Shown here piece after piece: positions 1-8,501 of a stretch of 24,778 nt of DNA. The position numbers and the translations under genes are program-made. The stretch comes from JBFGCA01 sp041567315 (GTDB lineage Bacteria > Acidobacteriota > Thermoanaerobaculia > Multivoradales > JAHEKO01): contig JBFGCA010000070.1 in assembly GCA_041567315.1 (NCBI GenBank), positions 1 through 24,778 on the forward strand, read 5' to 3'. Below the pieces are notes generated by a model. The model was given only the letters and a program-made list of their open reading frames with translations. It was not told the origin of the DNA and made no database searches. How positions within the stretch are numbered: the first letter of the stretch is position 1; each line of letters opens with the position of its first letter.

Positions 1-214
1 CGAGGATCCCTCCACGCTCTACCGGTTGGCCCTCGGCTACGAGATCGCCGGCGCGAGGGCCCGGGCCCTGACCGCCCTCGAGAGGGCCCTCGCGGCCGGC
101 TACTCCCTGACCGAGATCAAGGCGGAGCCCGACCTCGAGAAGCTGCGCGCCGACGCCCGCTACCACCGCCTGGTGATGCGCTTGGAGATCGAGCCCACGG
201 CCGAAGCCGACTAA
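1..214 (+). CDS. C-terminal end of a TPR-like repeat protein, possibly a Ser/Thr protein kinase (partial)
   Basis: The reading frame is open from base 2 and ends at a TAA at 212-214, so the gene starts outside the window. The visible ~70 residues form amphipathic helices of the TPR type: an A-L-x-x-L-E-R-A-L helix, then a glycine-tyrosine turn and a 'DLEKLRADARYHRLV' tail. That tail (an aspartate-rich 'expected position' segment followed by a short last helix) is typical of the C-termini of multi-TPR proteins and TPR-containing eukaryotic-type protein kinases in Acidobacteriota. The repeat character is seen directly. The kinase idea is inference, since no kinase domain lies inside the window. 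It converges with the minus-strand gene ending at 266. Confidence 0.6.
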   Translation, partial: EDPSTLYRLALGYEIAGARARALTALERALAAGYSLTEIKAEPDLEKLRADARYHRLVMRLEIEPTAEAD

Positions 215-265
215 AGCCGCTCCCCACAGCGCCAACCGTGCCCAGGAGGCGGAGATGAGCCGTCG

Positions 266-883
266 CTAGGGTCTGGTCTCCATCTCGGGATCCACGAAGA
301 AGTAGGTCTTGTGTTGCCCCCCACTTTCATCGGGTGGAGAGGTAAACAGCCTGAAGGTGTAGCCACGTTGGCTCCTCTTCTTTAGGTCCCTGACTCTGTA
401 GCAGTAGAACCAAGTGCTCCTCTCTCCTCTGCCCTCCATCCCTGGGGGAACTACGGGGTAGTAAGCGTCAGATCCCTCGTCAGGAGGCTCAAGTACATGA
501 TTCTCCCTTGCGCCTTGGAGCGGCGAGCCTTCGTCGTCTTTTCCCTGTCTTGTCCAATAGACACTGAACTTCTGGTCTCTGTCAGACGGCGCAGGTTGAT
601 CTGCCATGGACACCAGGTAGAAAGCCATCTGGTCGGCCCCTTCCTTGAACGGCCGATCAGGGTCTCCGATGGGGGCAACAGGGTCTCTGATGGGTTCCCA
701 GTTTTGCCACCCGCGCTCTTTGGGGTCTTTGGCCGGATCACCTTCGCCTTTGTATCTGAACCACTGATAGGCAGCGAGGCGGAAATGTGCTCCCTCCGGA
801 TAGTCGTGCTTAACTGGGTCCGGCGCCAACGACTGAGGACCGTTTGGATCTAAGTAGAAGCACACTGCATAGATGTTGCCCAT
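266..883 (-). CDS. Hypothetical protein, AT-richer orphan
   Basis: A 205-residue protein that I do not recognise. It has no signal peptide, no long hydrophobic segment and no obvious catalytic motif. It is rich in aromatic residues and in Asp/Pro loops (AYQWFRYKGEGD, FSVYWTRQGKDD, STWFYCYRV, KTYFFVDPE), which suggests a mostly beta-structured soluble protein. The ATG at 883 is supported by a strong AAAGGAGG ribosome-binding site at about 7-base spacing. Its composition is clearly less GC-rich than its neighbours, with many codons ending in A or T, so recent acquisition or unusual expression is possible. Its first ~15 coding bases and leader closely match those of the gene starting at 1343. 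Reality of the gene is likely; function is unknown. Confidence 0.65.
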   Translation of the reverse strand: MGNIYAVCFYLDPNGPQSLAPDPVKHDYPEGAHFRLAAYQWFRYKGEGDPAKDPKERGWQNWEPIRDPVAPIGDPDRPFKEGADQMAFYLVSMADQPAPSDRDQKFSVYWTRQGKDDEGSPLQGARENHVLEPPDEGSDAYYPVVPPGMEGRGERSTWFYCYRVRDLKKRSQRGYTFRLFTSPPDESGGQHKTYFFVDPEMETRP

Positions 884-898
884 GGGAGGCCTCCTTTA
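867..898 (-). repeat. Translation-initiation region repeat, copy 1
   Basis: This 32-base block, spanning the ribosome-binding site, ATG and first codons of the 266-883 gene, matches 1327-1358 at 28 of 32 positions with no gaps and an offset of exactly 460 bases. Similarity fades downstream within the coding sequence. Confidence 0.7.
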
Positions 899-1017
899 TG
901 TGGGGATTTTCAGTCAACACTACTATCGTCCACTCAAGGGAGGTAAGCACTTGTTGACAATTACGAATGCTGCCCGGGCAGGCCGGGGAGACTTTGTCAA
1001 GCCCTCAAGAAAGGATT

Positions 1018-1039
1018 CGCCCGGCGGTAGGCCCGGGCG
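1018..1039 (-). terminator. Possible intrinsic terminator after the 1068-1343 gene
   Basis: CGCCCGG (1018-1024) pairs with CCGGGCG (1033-1039) around an 8-base loop. On the minus strand the stem is followed by AATCCTTTCTT, which is moderately T-rich. It sits about 30 bases beyond the stop at 1068 and is the counterpart of the longer hairpin at 1480-1515, within the same duplicated segment. Confidence 0.45.
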
Positions 1040-1312
1040 GGGCCGGTGGGCGGTGCGGGCGAGACGCTCACGCTAGCTGCCGCCGAATCGCCGGACCTTG
1101 GGCCCGGGGCTCGAACTTGGGCTCGCGGCGCGGCTGGACGGGCTGGCCGTCGTCGCCGCGGGCCCGCTCGGGCTCGGCGCGGGTGATGCTGCCGCAGCCC
1201 AGCCAGGGCGACCGGCGCTTGAAGGTCACGGACCCAGGGCTCGGCGGCCGCTCCACGCGGCTAGCGGTCATCGCCCGGCCCTCGAGGAGGGCGAGCCAGT
1301 CGACCTCCGACA
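1018..1312. repeat. Diverged tandem duplication, copy 1 (covers gene 1068-1343)
   Basis: About 295 bases resemble 1487-1782 in the same orientation. The match includes a near-identical run around 1040-1088 and most of the coding body. The offset is 469 bases up to about 1100 and 468 after 1121, showing a one-base length difference near 1101-1105. It begins with the terminator-like hairpin and fades near the 5' end of the gene. Confidence 0.8.
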
Positions 1313-1343
1313 TCAACCGGCCCCCCGCATGGATCTTGCCCAT
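1068..1343 (-). pseudogene. Frameshifted, re-headed copy of the small secreted cysteine protein gene
   Basis: The 91-residue product matches the protein at 1542-1919 over its central body (for example TFKRRSPWLGCG versus TFKRQPPCLGCG, then RARGDDGQPV and PRREPK). Three things set it apart. The signal peptide is missing and replaced by MGKIHAGGRLM, which comes with a leader like that of the 266-883 gene. Cysteines are lost, so the CxxC pair has become WxxC. One extra C near 1101-1105 shifts the last residues, ending in AIRRQLA instead of a KVRRFGGS-type end. It still has a ribosome-binding site and a possible promoter, so it may be expressed, but I read it as a decaying duplicate. A genuine recent gene variant is the alternative. 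Confidence 0.6.
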
Positions 1344-1358
1344 GGGTGGCTTCCTTTA
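1327..1358 (-). repeat. Translation-initiation region repeat, copy 2
   Basis: This 32-base block is the partner of 867-898, with 28 of 32 bases identical. It carries TAAAGGAAGCC, the ATG and the MGKI codons. It suggests that the 5' end of this gene was copied from, or shares an ancestor with, the 266-883 gene. Confidence 0.7.
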
Positions 1359-1377
1359 ACTTACAGAACTGGAATTG

Positions 1378-1406
1378 AGGATACCACGGTGCCTTCGGAG
1401 AAGCAA
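1378..1406 (-). promoter_or_regulatory. Possible sigma-70-type promoter for the 1068-1343 gene
   Basis: On the minus strand TTGCTT (1401-1406) and TATCCT (1378-1383) are separated by 17 bases, and the ATG at 1343 would be roughly 28 bases below the expected start site. The boxes match the consensus only partly (3/6 and 4/6). The region is AT-richer than its surroundings, with a T7 run at 1411-1417. Confidence 0.3.
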
Positions 1407-1479
1407 CAACCTTTTTTTGAAGCGATCGCGCTCTGGCCGGCAGCAACCGGGGAACGCGGCGACCCCCCCAAGGAAGACT

Positions 1480-1515
1480 CCGGCCCCGCCCGGCGATGGG
1501 TCCGGGCGGGGCCGG
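1480..1515 (-). terminator. Strong 14-bp hairpin after the 1542-1919 gene
   Basis: CCGGCCCCGCCCGG (1480-1493) and CCGGGCGGGGCCGG (1502-1515) are perfect reverse complements around an 8-base loop. It lies 26 bases downstream of the stop at 1542 on the minus strand. The trailing sequence AGTCTTCCTT is only weakly T-rich, so it may act as a terminator or as an RNA-stabilising 3' stem. Confidence 0.55.
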
Positions 1516-1782
1516 TGGGCGGCGCGGGCGAGACGCTCACGCTAGCTGCCGCCGAATCGCTTGACCTTGGGCCGGGGCTTGACCTTGGGCTCGCGGCGCG
1601 GCTCGACGGGCTGGCCGTCGTCGCCGCGGGCGCGGTCGGACTCGACCCGGATGACGCCGCCGCAGCCCAGGCAGGGCGGCTGGCGCTTGAAGGTCGCGGG
1701 GCCGGGGCTCGGCGGCCCCTCCTCGCGGTTGGAGGTGATCGTCCGGCACTTCAGCAGGGCGATCAGGTCGACCACGCCGATC
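1487..1782. repeat. Diverged tandem duplication, copy 2 (covers gene 1542-1919 body)
   Basis: This is the partner of 1018-1312. It keeps the intact frame, all four cysteines and the longer hairpin, so it looks like the functional parent copy. Confidence 0.8.
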
Positions 1783-1919
1783 AGCTCGCCGGCCTTGAGG
1801 TAGGCGCAGAGGTTGGTGCGAGGGCCCGGGGACTCCGAGTGGGAGGCCTCGGCGGGGCTGGCCGTGGCGGCGACGCCGAGGGTCAGGGCCAGCAGGGTCA
1901 CGTACAGGGTGTGCTTCAT
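1542..1919 (-). CDS. Small secreted cysteine protein
   Basis: A 125-residue protein of unknown function. I chose the ATG at 1919 because it follows AAGGAG at proper spacing and opens a clear Sec signal peptide: MKHT, a hydrophobic core to about residue 20, and an A-x-A cleavage site near SPAEA-S. The mature protein has four cysteines: C38 and C58, separated by 19 residues, and a CLGC pair at 83-86 that could bind metal or form disulfides. The tail is basic and proline-rich, ending in PRPKVKRFGGS. The gene below it is a diverged duplicate. The gene above it (1975-2301) shares the signal peptide, the C-x(19/20)-C spacing and an I/V-D-x-L motif, so the three form a tandem family. It is 55 bases below that gene and probably co-transcribed. 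Confidence 0.75.
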   Translation of the reverse strand: MKHTLYVTLLALTLGVAATASPAEASHSESPGPRTNLCAYLKAGELIGVVDLIALLKCRTITSNREEGPPSPGPATFKRQPPCLGCGGVIRVESDRARGDDGQPVEPRREPKVKPRPKVKRFGGS

Positions 1920-1974
1920 CTCGATTCTCCTTCTTGTGGCTCCGTTGGGTGGTAGGCCGCCCGGTGGGCGACCG

Positions 1975-2301
1975 CTAGCTGTCCTTGCTCGCCGCGCCGG
2001 CGCCGCTCGAGCGCTCGAAGTAGCGGTTCTTCGGCTCCTTCTTCTGGCGGGTGGTGCTGGGCCGCTCGACCGGGACGATCTGCGACTGCACCGACGAGGA
2101 CTGGCCAGACGACTGACCGGCGCTCTGCACCGGCAGACACCACAGCAGCCCCAGCTTGCGCAGCCAGTCGATGCGGCGCGAGTCGGTCTCGGCCCACTTG
2201 CAGTGGTCGCTGATCGGGTGGCTCTGCGGGAGCGGCTTGGCGAGCCCGGCCGAGGCACCGAAGGTCAGCAGCAGGACGGTGAGGGTGGCGATCCTGGTCA
2301 T
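1975..2301 (-). CDS. Small secreted cysteine protein, second family member
   Basis: A 108-residue protein of unknown function. The ATG at 2301 is preceded by AAAAGGAG and starts a signal peptide (MTRIATLTVLLLTFGASAGLA, read in two parts: basic start, then a hydrophobic core ending in A-x-A). An in-frame start further upstream at 2397 would bury this signal peptide and lacks support. The mature part has C34 and C55, separated by 20 residues and spanning an RRIDWLRKL segment. A Ser/Gln-rich stretch (QSAGQSSGQSSSVQSQ) and a charged tail follow. The cysteine spacing and the ID-W-L motif match the neighbour at 1542-1919. It is probably the first gene of a small minus-strand operon. Confidence 0.7.
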   Translation of the reverse strand: MTRIATLTVLLLTFGASAGLAKPLPQSHPISDHCKWAETDSRRIDWLRKLGLLWCLPVQSAGQSSGQSSSVQSQIVPVERPSTTRQKKEPKNRYFERSSGAGAASKDS

Positions 2302-2565
2302 CTCTATCTCCTTTTCCCTGGTCCCGCGGTCGGGATTGATCGCGGTCCAGCCACTCCTCAGAGCAGCCGCCGTGCCACTGTTCGCAAGACGATTCAACTT
2401 GCTGAAAACAAGCGGCTTACGGGGATTCCAGGAGGCGCCGCCCAGGCCTCCGGCTCACGCCTTTCGGATAGAGGGGGCTAACCGGAAGGTGAGGGTCGGC
2501 CCGCCCGGCCCGGAAGGCTCGAAAGCCTCCCGCGACTGCCGGCGTGCCGCGAGCCGCTAGCCGCT

Positions 2566-4476
<1,911 letters not shown>

Positions 4477-4517
4477 GTCCGCCTCGCCGCGCCACCTACT
4501 CGGCGGCGCCCGTTGGG

Positions 4518-4530
4518 ACGACTAAGTCGT
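4518..4530. promoter_or_regulatory. 13-bp perfect palindrome upstream of the sigma-54 activator
   Basis: ACGACT-A-AGTCGT is a perfect 6+1+6 inverted repeat, 42 bases upstream of the GTG at 4476 and inside the divergent region. Its symmetry suits a dimeric DNA-binding protein, possibly the Fis-type domain of the adjacent regulator acting on its own gene (inference). Confidence 0.35.
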
Positions 4531-4590
4531 GCGCACTCTACAGCAGGTCGCCGGTGACCCCGCCGAACGCCGCTCGGAAATGAGTATCCT

Positions 4591-4604
4591 GTCACCGGTT
4601 TTCC
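4591..4604 (+). repeat. Direct repeat GTCACCGGTTTTCC, copy 1
   Basis: This 14-base sequence recurs exactly at 4644-4657, 53 bases later, and its GTCACCGG half also appears inverted at 4551-4558. All lie between the divergent activator and the GNAT-led operon, so they may be operator or enhancer sites. Confidence 0.5.
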
Positions 4605-4643
4605 GTGCCGTGCCTTCCGGGGTGAAAGTGGAATAGGCCTCCC

Positions 4644-4657
4644 GTCACCGGTTTTCC
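4644..4657 (+). repeat. Direct repeat GTCACCGGTTTTCC, copy 2
   Basis: An exact copy of 4591-4604 that ends three bases before the ATG at 4661, where a ribosome-binding site would be expected. No purine-rich site is visible there, so binding at this repeat, or an unusual initiation signal, could control the operon. Confidence 0.5.
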
Positions 4658-4660
4658 CGG

Positions 4661-5758
4661 ATGACTCTGACGATTCTCAGCGCCGACGGTCCCGGGGAGC
4701 TGCTCGGCCCCTTTCTGGAGGTGCCGCGGCGGGTCTACCGGGGCGACCCGCACTACTGCCCGCCGCCGCGGGGGGCGGTCGAGGCGGGGCTCGGGCGCGA
4801 GGAGTTCCGGGGCGCGCAGCGGCTCTTCGTGGCCCTGGAGGCCGGCCGGCCGGTGGCCCGGGTGGTGGCGCGGCGCTCGCCCGTGCTGACCGACGGCGCG
4901 GGCCGGCCCTACGGACTGCTCGGTCTCTACGAGGCGCTCGACCGGCCGGCGGCGGTCGAGCGGCTGTTCGCCGCGGCGCTCGAGTGGCTCGCGGGCGCCG
5001 GCGAGGTGGTGGGGCCGATGGACGGCGACACCTGGCATGGCTACCGGCTCAACGTCGGGCCGTACGACGAGCCGCCGTTCCTGATGGAGCCGTACAATCC
5101 CCCCTACTACCCGGCGCAGTGGGAAGAGAACGGCTTCGAGGTGCTGGAGCGCTACTACTCGTCGCGGGTCGACGATCTGCCGGCGGTGCTCGACGCGCTG
5201 GAGCCGGCCGGCCAACGGGCCCGGGAGGCCGGCTACCGCCTGGAGCCTTTGCGGATGGAGCGGTTCGAGGCCGACCTCGGCCGCCTCTACGAGCTGTCCT
5301 GCCGGATCTTCCGCGACAACTTCCTCTACGTCGAGATCTCGCGCCGCGAGTTCGTCGCCCTCTACCGCGGGGCGCGCCGCATCGTCGACCCCGGGCTGGT
5401 GCGCTTCGCGGTGGCACCCGACGGCTCGGACGCCGGGTTCCTGTTCGCCTTTCCCGACCGCTTCCGGGCGGTGGCGGCGACCCGGGGCGGCCGCGGACCG
5501 CTGGCCCTGCTGCGCTTCCTACGGCTCCGCCACCGCGCCGAGGCGGTCAACCTCAAGAGCCTGGGCGTGGTCCCCGAGCACCGGCGCTCGGGGCTGGCCG
5601 CCGCCCTGATGCACCAGGGCTACCGGACGGCCTTCGAGAACGGCTACCGGCGGGTCAACCTCTGCCTGATCCTGGAGGGCAACCCCTCGGGGCGGCTCGA
5701 GGGCGGGCTGAGCAGGGTGCTCCGGCGGTACCACCTCTACCGGAGGAGCACGAGCTGA
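4661..5758 (+). CDS. GNAT-fold N-acetyltransferase-like protein
   Basis: A 365-residue protein of the GNAT superfamily, which normally transfers an acyl group from acyl-CoA to an amine. The N-terminal part matches a family opening in 'PRRVYRGDPHYCPP' and containing 'GPMDGDTWHGYRLNVG' and 'MEPYNPPYYPAQWEENGFE'. The C-terminal half has the acetyl-CoA-binding strand-loop-helix: LKSLGVVPEHRRSGLAAALM, with a variant R-R-S-G-L-A pyrophosphate loop. The ATG at 4661 lacks a clear ribosome-binding site, so a leaderless or repeat-controlled start is possible. It is the first gene of a four-gene operon and its stop overlaps the next start. The substrate is unknown; the context suggests a lipid-linked amine. 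Confidence 0.85.
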   Translation: MTLTILSADGPGELLGPFLEVPRRVYRGDPHYCPPPRGAVEAGLGREEFRGAQRLFVALEAGRPVARVVARRSPVLTDGAGRPYGLLGLYEALDRPAAVERLFAAALEWLAGAGEVVGPMDGDTWHGYRLNVGPYDEPPFLMEPYNPPYYPAQWEENGFEVLERYYSSRVDDLPAVLDALEPAGQRAREAGYRLEPLRMERFEADLGRLYELSCRIFRDNFLYVEISRREFVALYRGARRIVDPGLVRFAVAPDGSDAGFLFAFPDRFRAVAATRGGRGPLALLRFLRLRHRAEAVNLKSLGVVPEHRRSGLAAALMHQGYRTAFENGYRRVNLCLILEGNPSGRLEGGLSRVLRRYHLYRRSTS

Positions 5759-7536
5759 GCGATCGGGCGGCGCGCGACGCCGAGCACAACGTGACGCGCT
5801 TCCTCGAGCGGACCGCCGAGCGAGTGCCCGACCGGCCGGCCCTGATCTTCGGCGGCGGCGGGCCGGACGCCGTCACCACCTGCGGCGAGCTGTGGGGCCG
5901 GGCGGGCCGGCTCGCGACCGGCCTCCGGGCCGCGGGCCTCGAGCCCGGCGACCGCGCGATCCTGATGATCCCGATGTCGCCGGATCTCTACGCCACCCTG
6001 ATCGCCCTGCTGCGGATGGGCGCGGTGGCGGTCTTCGTCGACCCCTGGATCGGCTGGCGGCAGATCGCCGCCTTCGCGGCCTTCGCAGAGCCCCGGGCCT
6101 TCCTCGGCGTCGGCCGCAGCCACCTGCTGCGCTGGCTGGACCGGCGGCTGCGGTCGCTGCCGATCGCCGTGACCAGCGGCCGGCGCCTCGGCGGCTGGCC
6201 GGCGGGCCGCAGCCTCGGCGAGATCGAGGCGGCGGGCGGTGGGGCAGCGGGCGCCCCTCCGGTCCATCCCGTGGCGACCGCCGATCCCGCCCTGATCACC
6301 TTCACCACCGGCTCGAGCGGCCTGCCCAAGGGGGCCAACCGCACCCACGGGCTGCTCACCTCGCAACACCGGGCGCTGGCCGCCGAGTTCGGCTACGAGC
6401 CAGGCGACGTGGACATGCCGATGTTCCCGGTCTTCGCTCTCAACAACCTGGCGGAAGGCATCCCCTCGGTGGTGCCGGCGATCGACTTCCGCCACCTCGA
6501 GCGGATGGACGCCGGCCGCGTGCTCGCCCAGATGCGGCGGCACCGGGTGACCACCGCCACCGCCTCCCCGGCCTTCTTCGACCGGCTGGCCACGCGGCTC
6601 GAGCGTCGCCCGGCCGAGCGGCCCGCCCTGCGCCGGGTGCTCACCGGCGGCGCCCCAGTCTCGGACGCCCAGCTCCGCACCTGGCGGCGGGCGCTGCCCG
6701 ATACCGAGATCCTGGTGGTCTACGGCTCGACCGAGGCCGAGCCGGTGGCCCACCTCGCCGCCGAGGAGCGGCAGGCGGCGGCGAGCGACCGCCACCCGCG
6801 GGCCCCGGGGATCTGCGCCGGCCGGCCCACCGAGCGGCTGCGGACCCGGCTGGCGCCGATCACCCGCGGCCCGCTTGTCGAACAGCTCGCACGCCCGGAG
6901 GCGGTAGGCGTAGACGGCCGCAACGAGGACCGCAACGGCAAGAGAGCGGCCGCCGCGCTCGGCGCCGGCGGGGAAGGCCCCGGCGAGGATCACATCGGCG
7001 AGGGCGGCATCGGCGAGCTGCTGGTCACCGGCGAGCACGTCTGCAAGGACTACTACCGCAACCCGGCGGCGGTGCGCGAGAACAAGCTGGTCGATCCCGG
7101 CGGCGAGATCTGGCACCGGATGGGCGACACCGGCTATTTCGACGGCGGCGGCCGCTTCTGGCTGGTGGGCCGGGTGCACTCGACCATCTTCCGGGCCGGC
7201 CAGGCGGTCCATCCCCTGCTGCTCGAGCAGGCGGCGGCCGGCGACGACCCCCGCATCCGCCGGGCGGCGGCCGTGGGCGTGCCCGACGCCCGGCTCGGCG
7301 AGCGGGTGGTTCTGGTCCTCGAGACGCGGGGCGGCGACGAGGTCGCCCGCGCCGCCGCCGAGCGGCTGCGGGCCGCCGGGCTCCTAAAGGCCGACGAGAT
7401 CGTCTGCACCCCGCGCGAGCTGCCGCTCGACCCGCGTCACCGCAGCAAGGTCGACTACCCGCGGCTGCGCGCCCGGCTGCCACGGCTGCGCGGTTCCCGG
7501 CTCGGGGGTTCCAGACTCGAAGGCGCCGGATCGTGA
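5755..7536 (+). CDS. AMP-forming ligase of the OleC (beta-lactone synthetase) type
   Basis: A 593-residue ANL-superfamily enzyme that uses ATP to activate a carboxylate as its acyl-adenylate. Core motifs are FTTGSSGLPKG (from residue ~183) and VYGSTEAEPV. The C-terminus ends in a D-P-R-H-R-S-K-V segment, and the order 'WHRMGDTGYFD...GRFWLVGR' resembles OleC, which turns beta-hydroxy acids into beta-lactones in olefin synthesis. No OleA, OleB or OleD lies nearby, so plain acyl activation is also possible. I place the start at CTG 5755: it overlaps the previous stop as CTGA and has GGAGGAG six bases upstream, whereas the next candidate, GTG 5791, has no such site and trims a conserved region. 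Residues near 373-403 form an unusually long linker between the subdomains. Confidence 0.85.
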   Translation: MSDRAARDAEHNVTRFLERTAERVPDRPALIFGGGGPDAVTTCGELWGRAGRLATGLRAAGLEPGDRAILMIPMSPDLYATLIALLRMGAVAVFVDPWIGWRQIAAFAAFAEPRAFLGVGRSHLLRWLDRRLRSLPIAVTSGRRLGGWPAGRSLGEIEAAGGGAAGAPPVHPVATADPALITFTTGSSGLPKGANRTHGLLTSQHRALAAEFGYEPGDVDMPMFPVFALNNLAEGIPSVVPAIDFRHLERMDAGRVLAQMRRHRVTTATASPAFFDRLATRLERRPAERPALRRVLTGGAPVSDAQLRTWRRALPDTEILVVYGSTEAEPVAHLAAEERQAAASDRHPRAPGICAGRPTERLRTRLAPITRGPLVEQLARPEAVGVDGRNEDRNGKRAAAALGAGGEGPGEDHIGEGGIGELLVTGEHVCKDYYRNPAAVRENKLVDPGGEIWHRMGDTGYFDGGGRFWLVGRVHSTIFRAGQAVHPLLLEQAAAGDDPRIRRAAAVGVPDARLGERVVLVLETRGGDEVARAAAERLRAAGLLKADEIVCTPRELPLDPRHRSKVDYPRLRARLPRLRGSRLGGSRLEGAGS

Positions 7537-8501
7537 CCACCGAGCTGACCCCGACCTCGCCCTACCCGCGGCGGCTCCGCGCCTACCTCGCCGAGCGCTT
7601 CCCGCTGGTCGGCAACTGCCTGCTGATCGTCAGCTACTTCTCGTCCAACCAGTTCCTGGCCAAGGCGCTCACCGAGCCCGGCGAGCCGATGCGCTACTCG
7701 CTCCACTCGCTGATGGGGGCGGTCACCCTGCTGTGCGTCTTTTTCCACCTGCGGGTGTTCGACGAGCACAAGGACTTCGCCGAGGACAGCCGGCACTATC
7801 CCGACCGGGTGCTCCAGCGCGGGTTGGTCAGCCTCGCCCATCTCCGGGTGCTGGGCGCCGCCGCCATCACCGTCGAGCTCGTCCTCAGTGCCCTCAGCGG
7901 GCCGGCGGCCTTCATTGGCTTGCTGCTCACCCTGGGCTTCTCGCTGCTGATGCTCGAGGAGTTCTTCGCCCGCGACTGGCTGCGGCGCCGCTTCCTGCTC
8001 TACGCCTCGACCCACATGCTCATCATGCCGCTGATGGCGCTGATGGTCTTCGGCTTCGCCACCGGGCGCTACCCCTGGCAGGCCCCGGGCTGGTTCCTGC
8101 TCTACGCCTTCGTCGGCTTCTTCGTCACCTTCAACTGGGAGGTGTCGCGCAAGATCCGCGCACCCGAGGAGGAGATCGACGGCGTCGACTCCTACACCAA
8201 GATCTTCGGGCTGTACGGCGCCGCCTGGCTGGTGCTGGCGATCCGCGTCGTCGACACCGCGCTGGTGGCGCTGGTCGGCCACCACCTGGGGGTGAGCCGC
8301 TGGTTCTACGTCGCCCTGGTGCTGCTGTTCGCGCTCTGTCTGATCGGCTTCTTCGACTTCCGCTTCCGCACCAGCCCCCGGACGGCGCGGCGCATGGAGA
8401 CCTACGCCGGGGTCTACGTCGTGGCCTTCGACCTCATCCTGGCCATCGAGATCGCCCGCATGAACGGGCTCGAGATCGGCGGGCTAGAGTTCGGCGGATG
8501 A
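7533..8501 (+). CDS. UbiA-superfamily membrane prenyltransferase
   Basis: A 322-residue integral membrane protein with about eight or nine hydrophobic helices. Family members move a prenyl group from a prenyl diphosphate onto an acceptor (quinone precursor, glycerol phosphate, sugar) in the membrane. The first Asp-rich motif is FDEHKDFAED (residues 76-85), with aspartates at 77, 81 and 85 rather than the usual N-D-x-x-D-x-x-x-D spacing. The second metal-binding region is probably PEEEIDGVDSYTKIFG in the central loop. The GTG at 7533 overlaps the previous stop as GTGA, and the next gene overlaps its stop as ATGA. The position between an acyl-activating ligase and a phosphotransferase suggests a lipid acceptor. 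The acceptor and donor cannot be told from sequence. Confidence 0.85.
   Translation: MTTELTPTSPYPRRLRAYLAERFPLVGNCLLIVSYFSSNQFLAKALTEPGEPMRYSLHSLMGAVTLLCVFFHLRVFDEHKDFAEDSRHYPDRVLQRGLVSLAHLRVLGAAAITVELVLSALSGPAAFIGLLLTLGFSLLMLEEFFARDWLRRRFLLYASTHMLIMPLMALMVFGFATGRYPWQAPGWFLLYAFVGFFVTFNWEVSRKIRAPEEEIDGVDSYTKIFGLYGAAWLVLAIRVVDTALVALVGHHLGVSRWFYVALVLLFALCLIGFFDFRFRTSPRTARRMETYAGVYVVAFDLILAIEIARMNGLEIGGLEFGG

Noticed and set aside
955..960. TTGTCA on the minus strand as a -35 box for the 266-883 gene
   Set aside because: It matches the consensus well, but no acceptable -10 box lies 16-18 bases away.
2513..2526. A small hairpin (AGGCT-CGAA-AGCCT) downstream of the sigma-54 activator
   Set aside because: A 5-bp stem without a T tract is expected by chance in such GC-rich DNA.
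5737..7212. A minus-strand reading frame opposite the ligase gene
   Set aside because: No family motif and skewed composition; the plus-strand frame has the adenylation motifs.
5755..7536. A complete olefin (ole) biosynthesis cluster
   Set aside because: Only an OleC-like protein is present; there is no OleA, OleB or OleD in the window.
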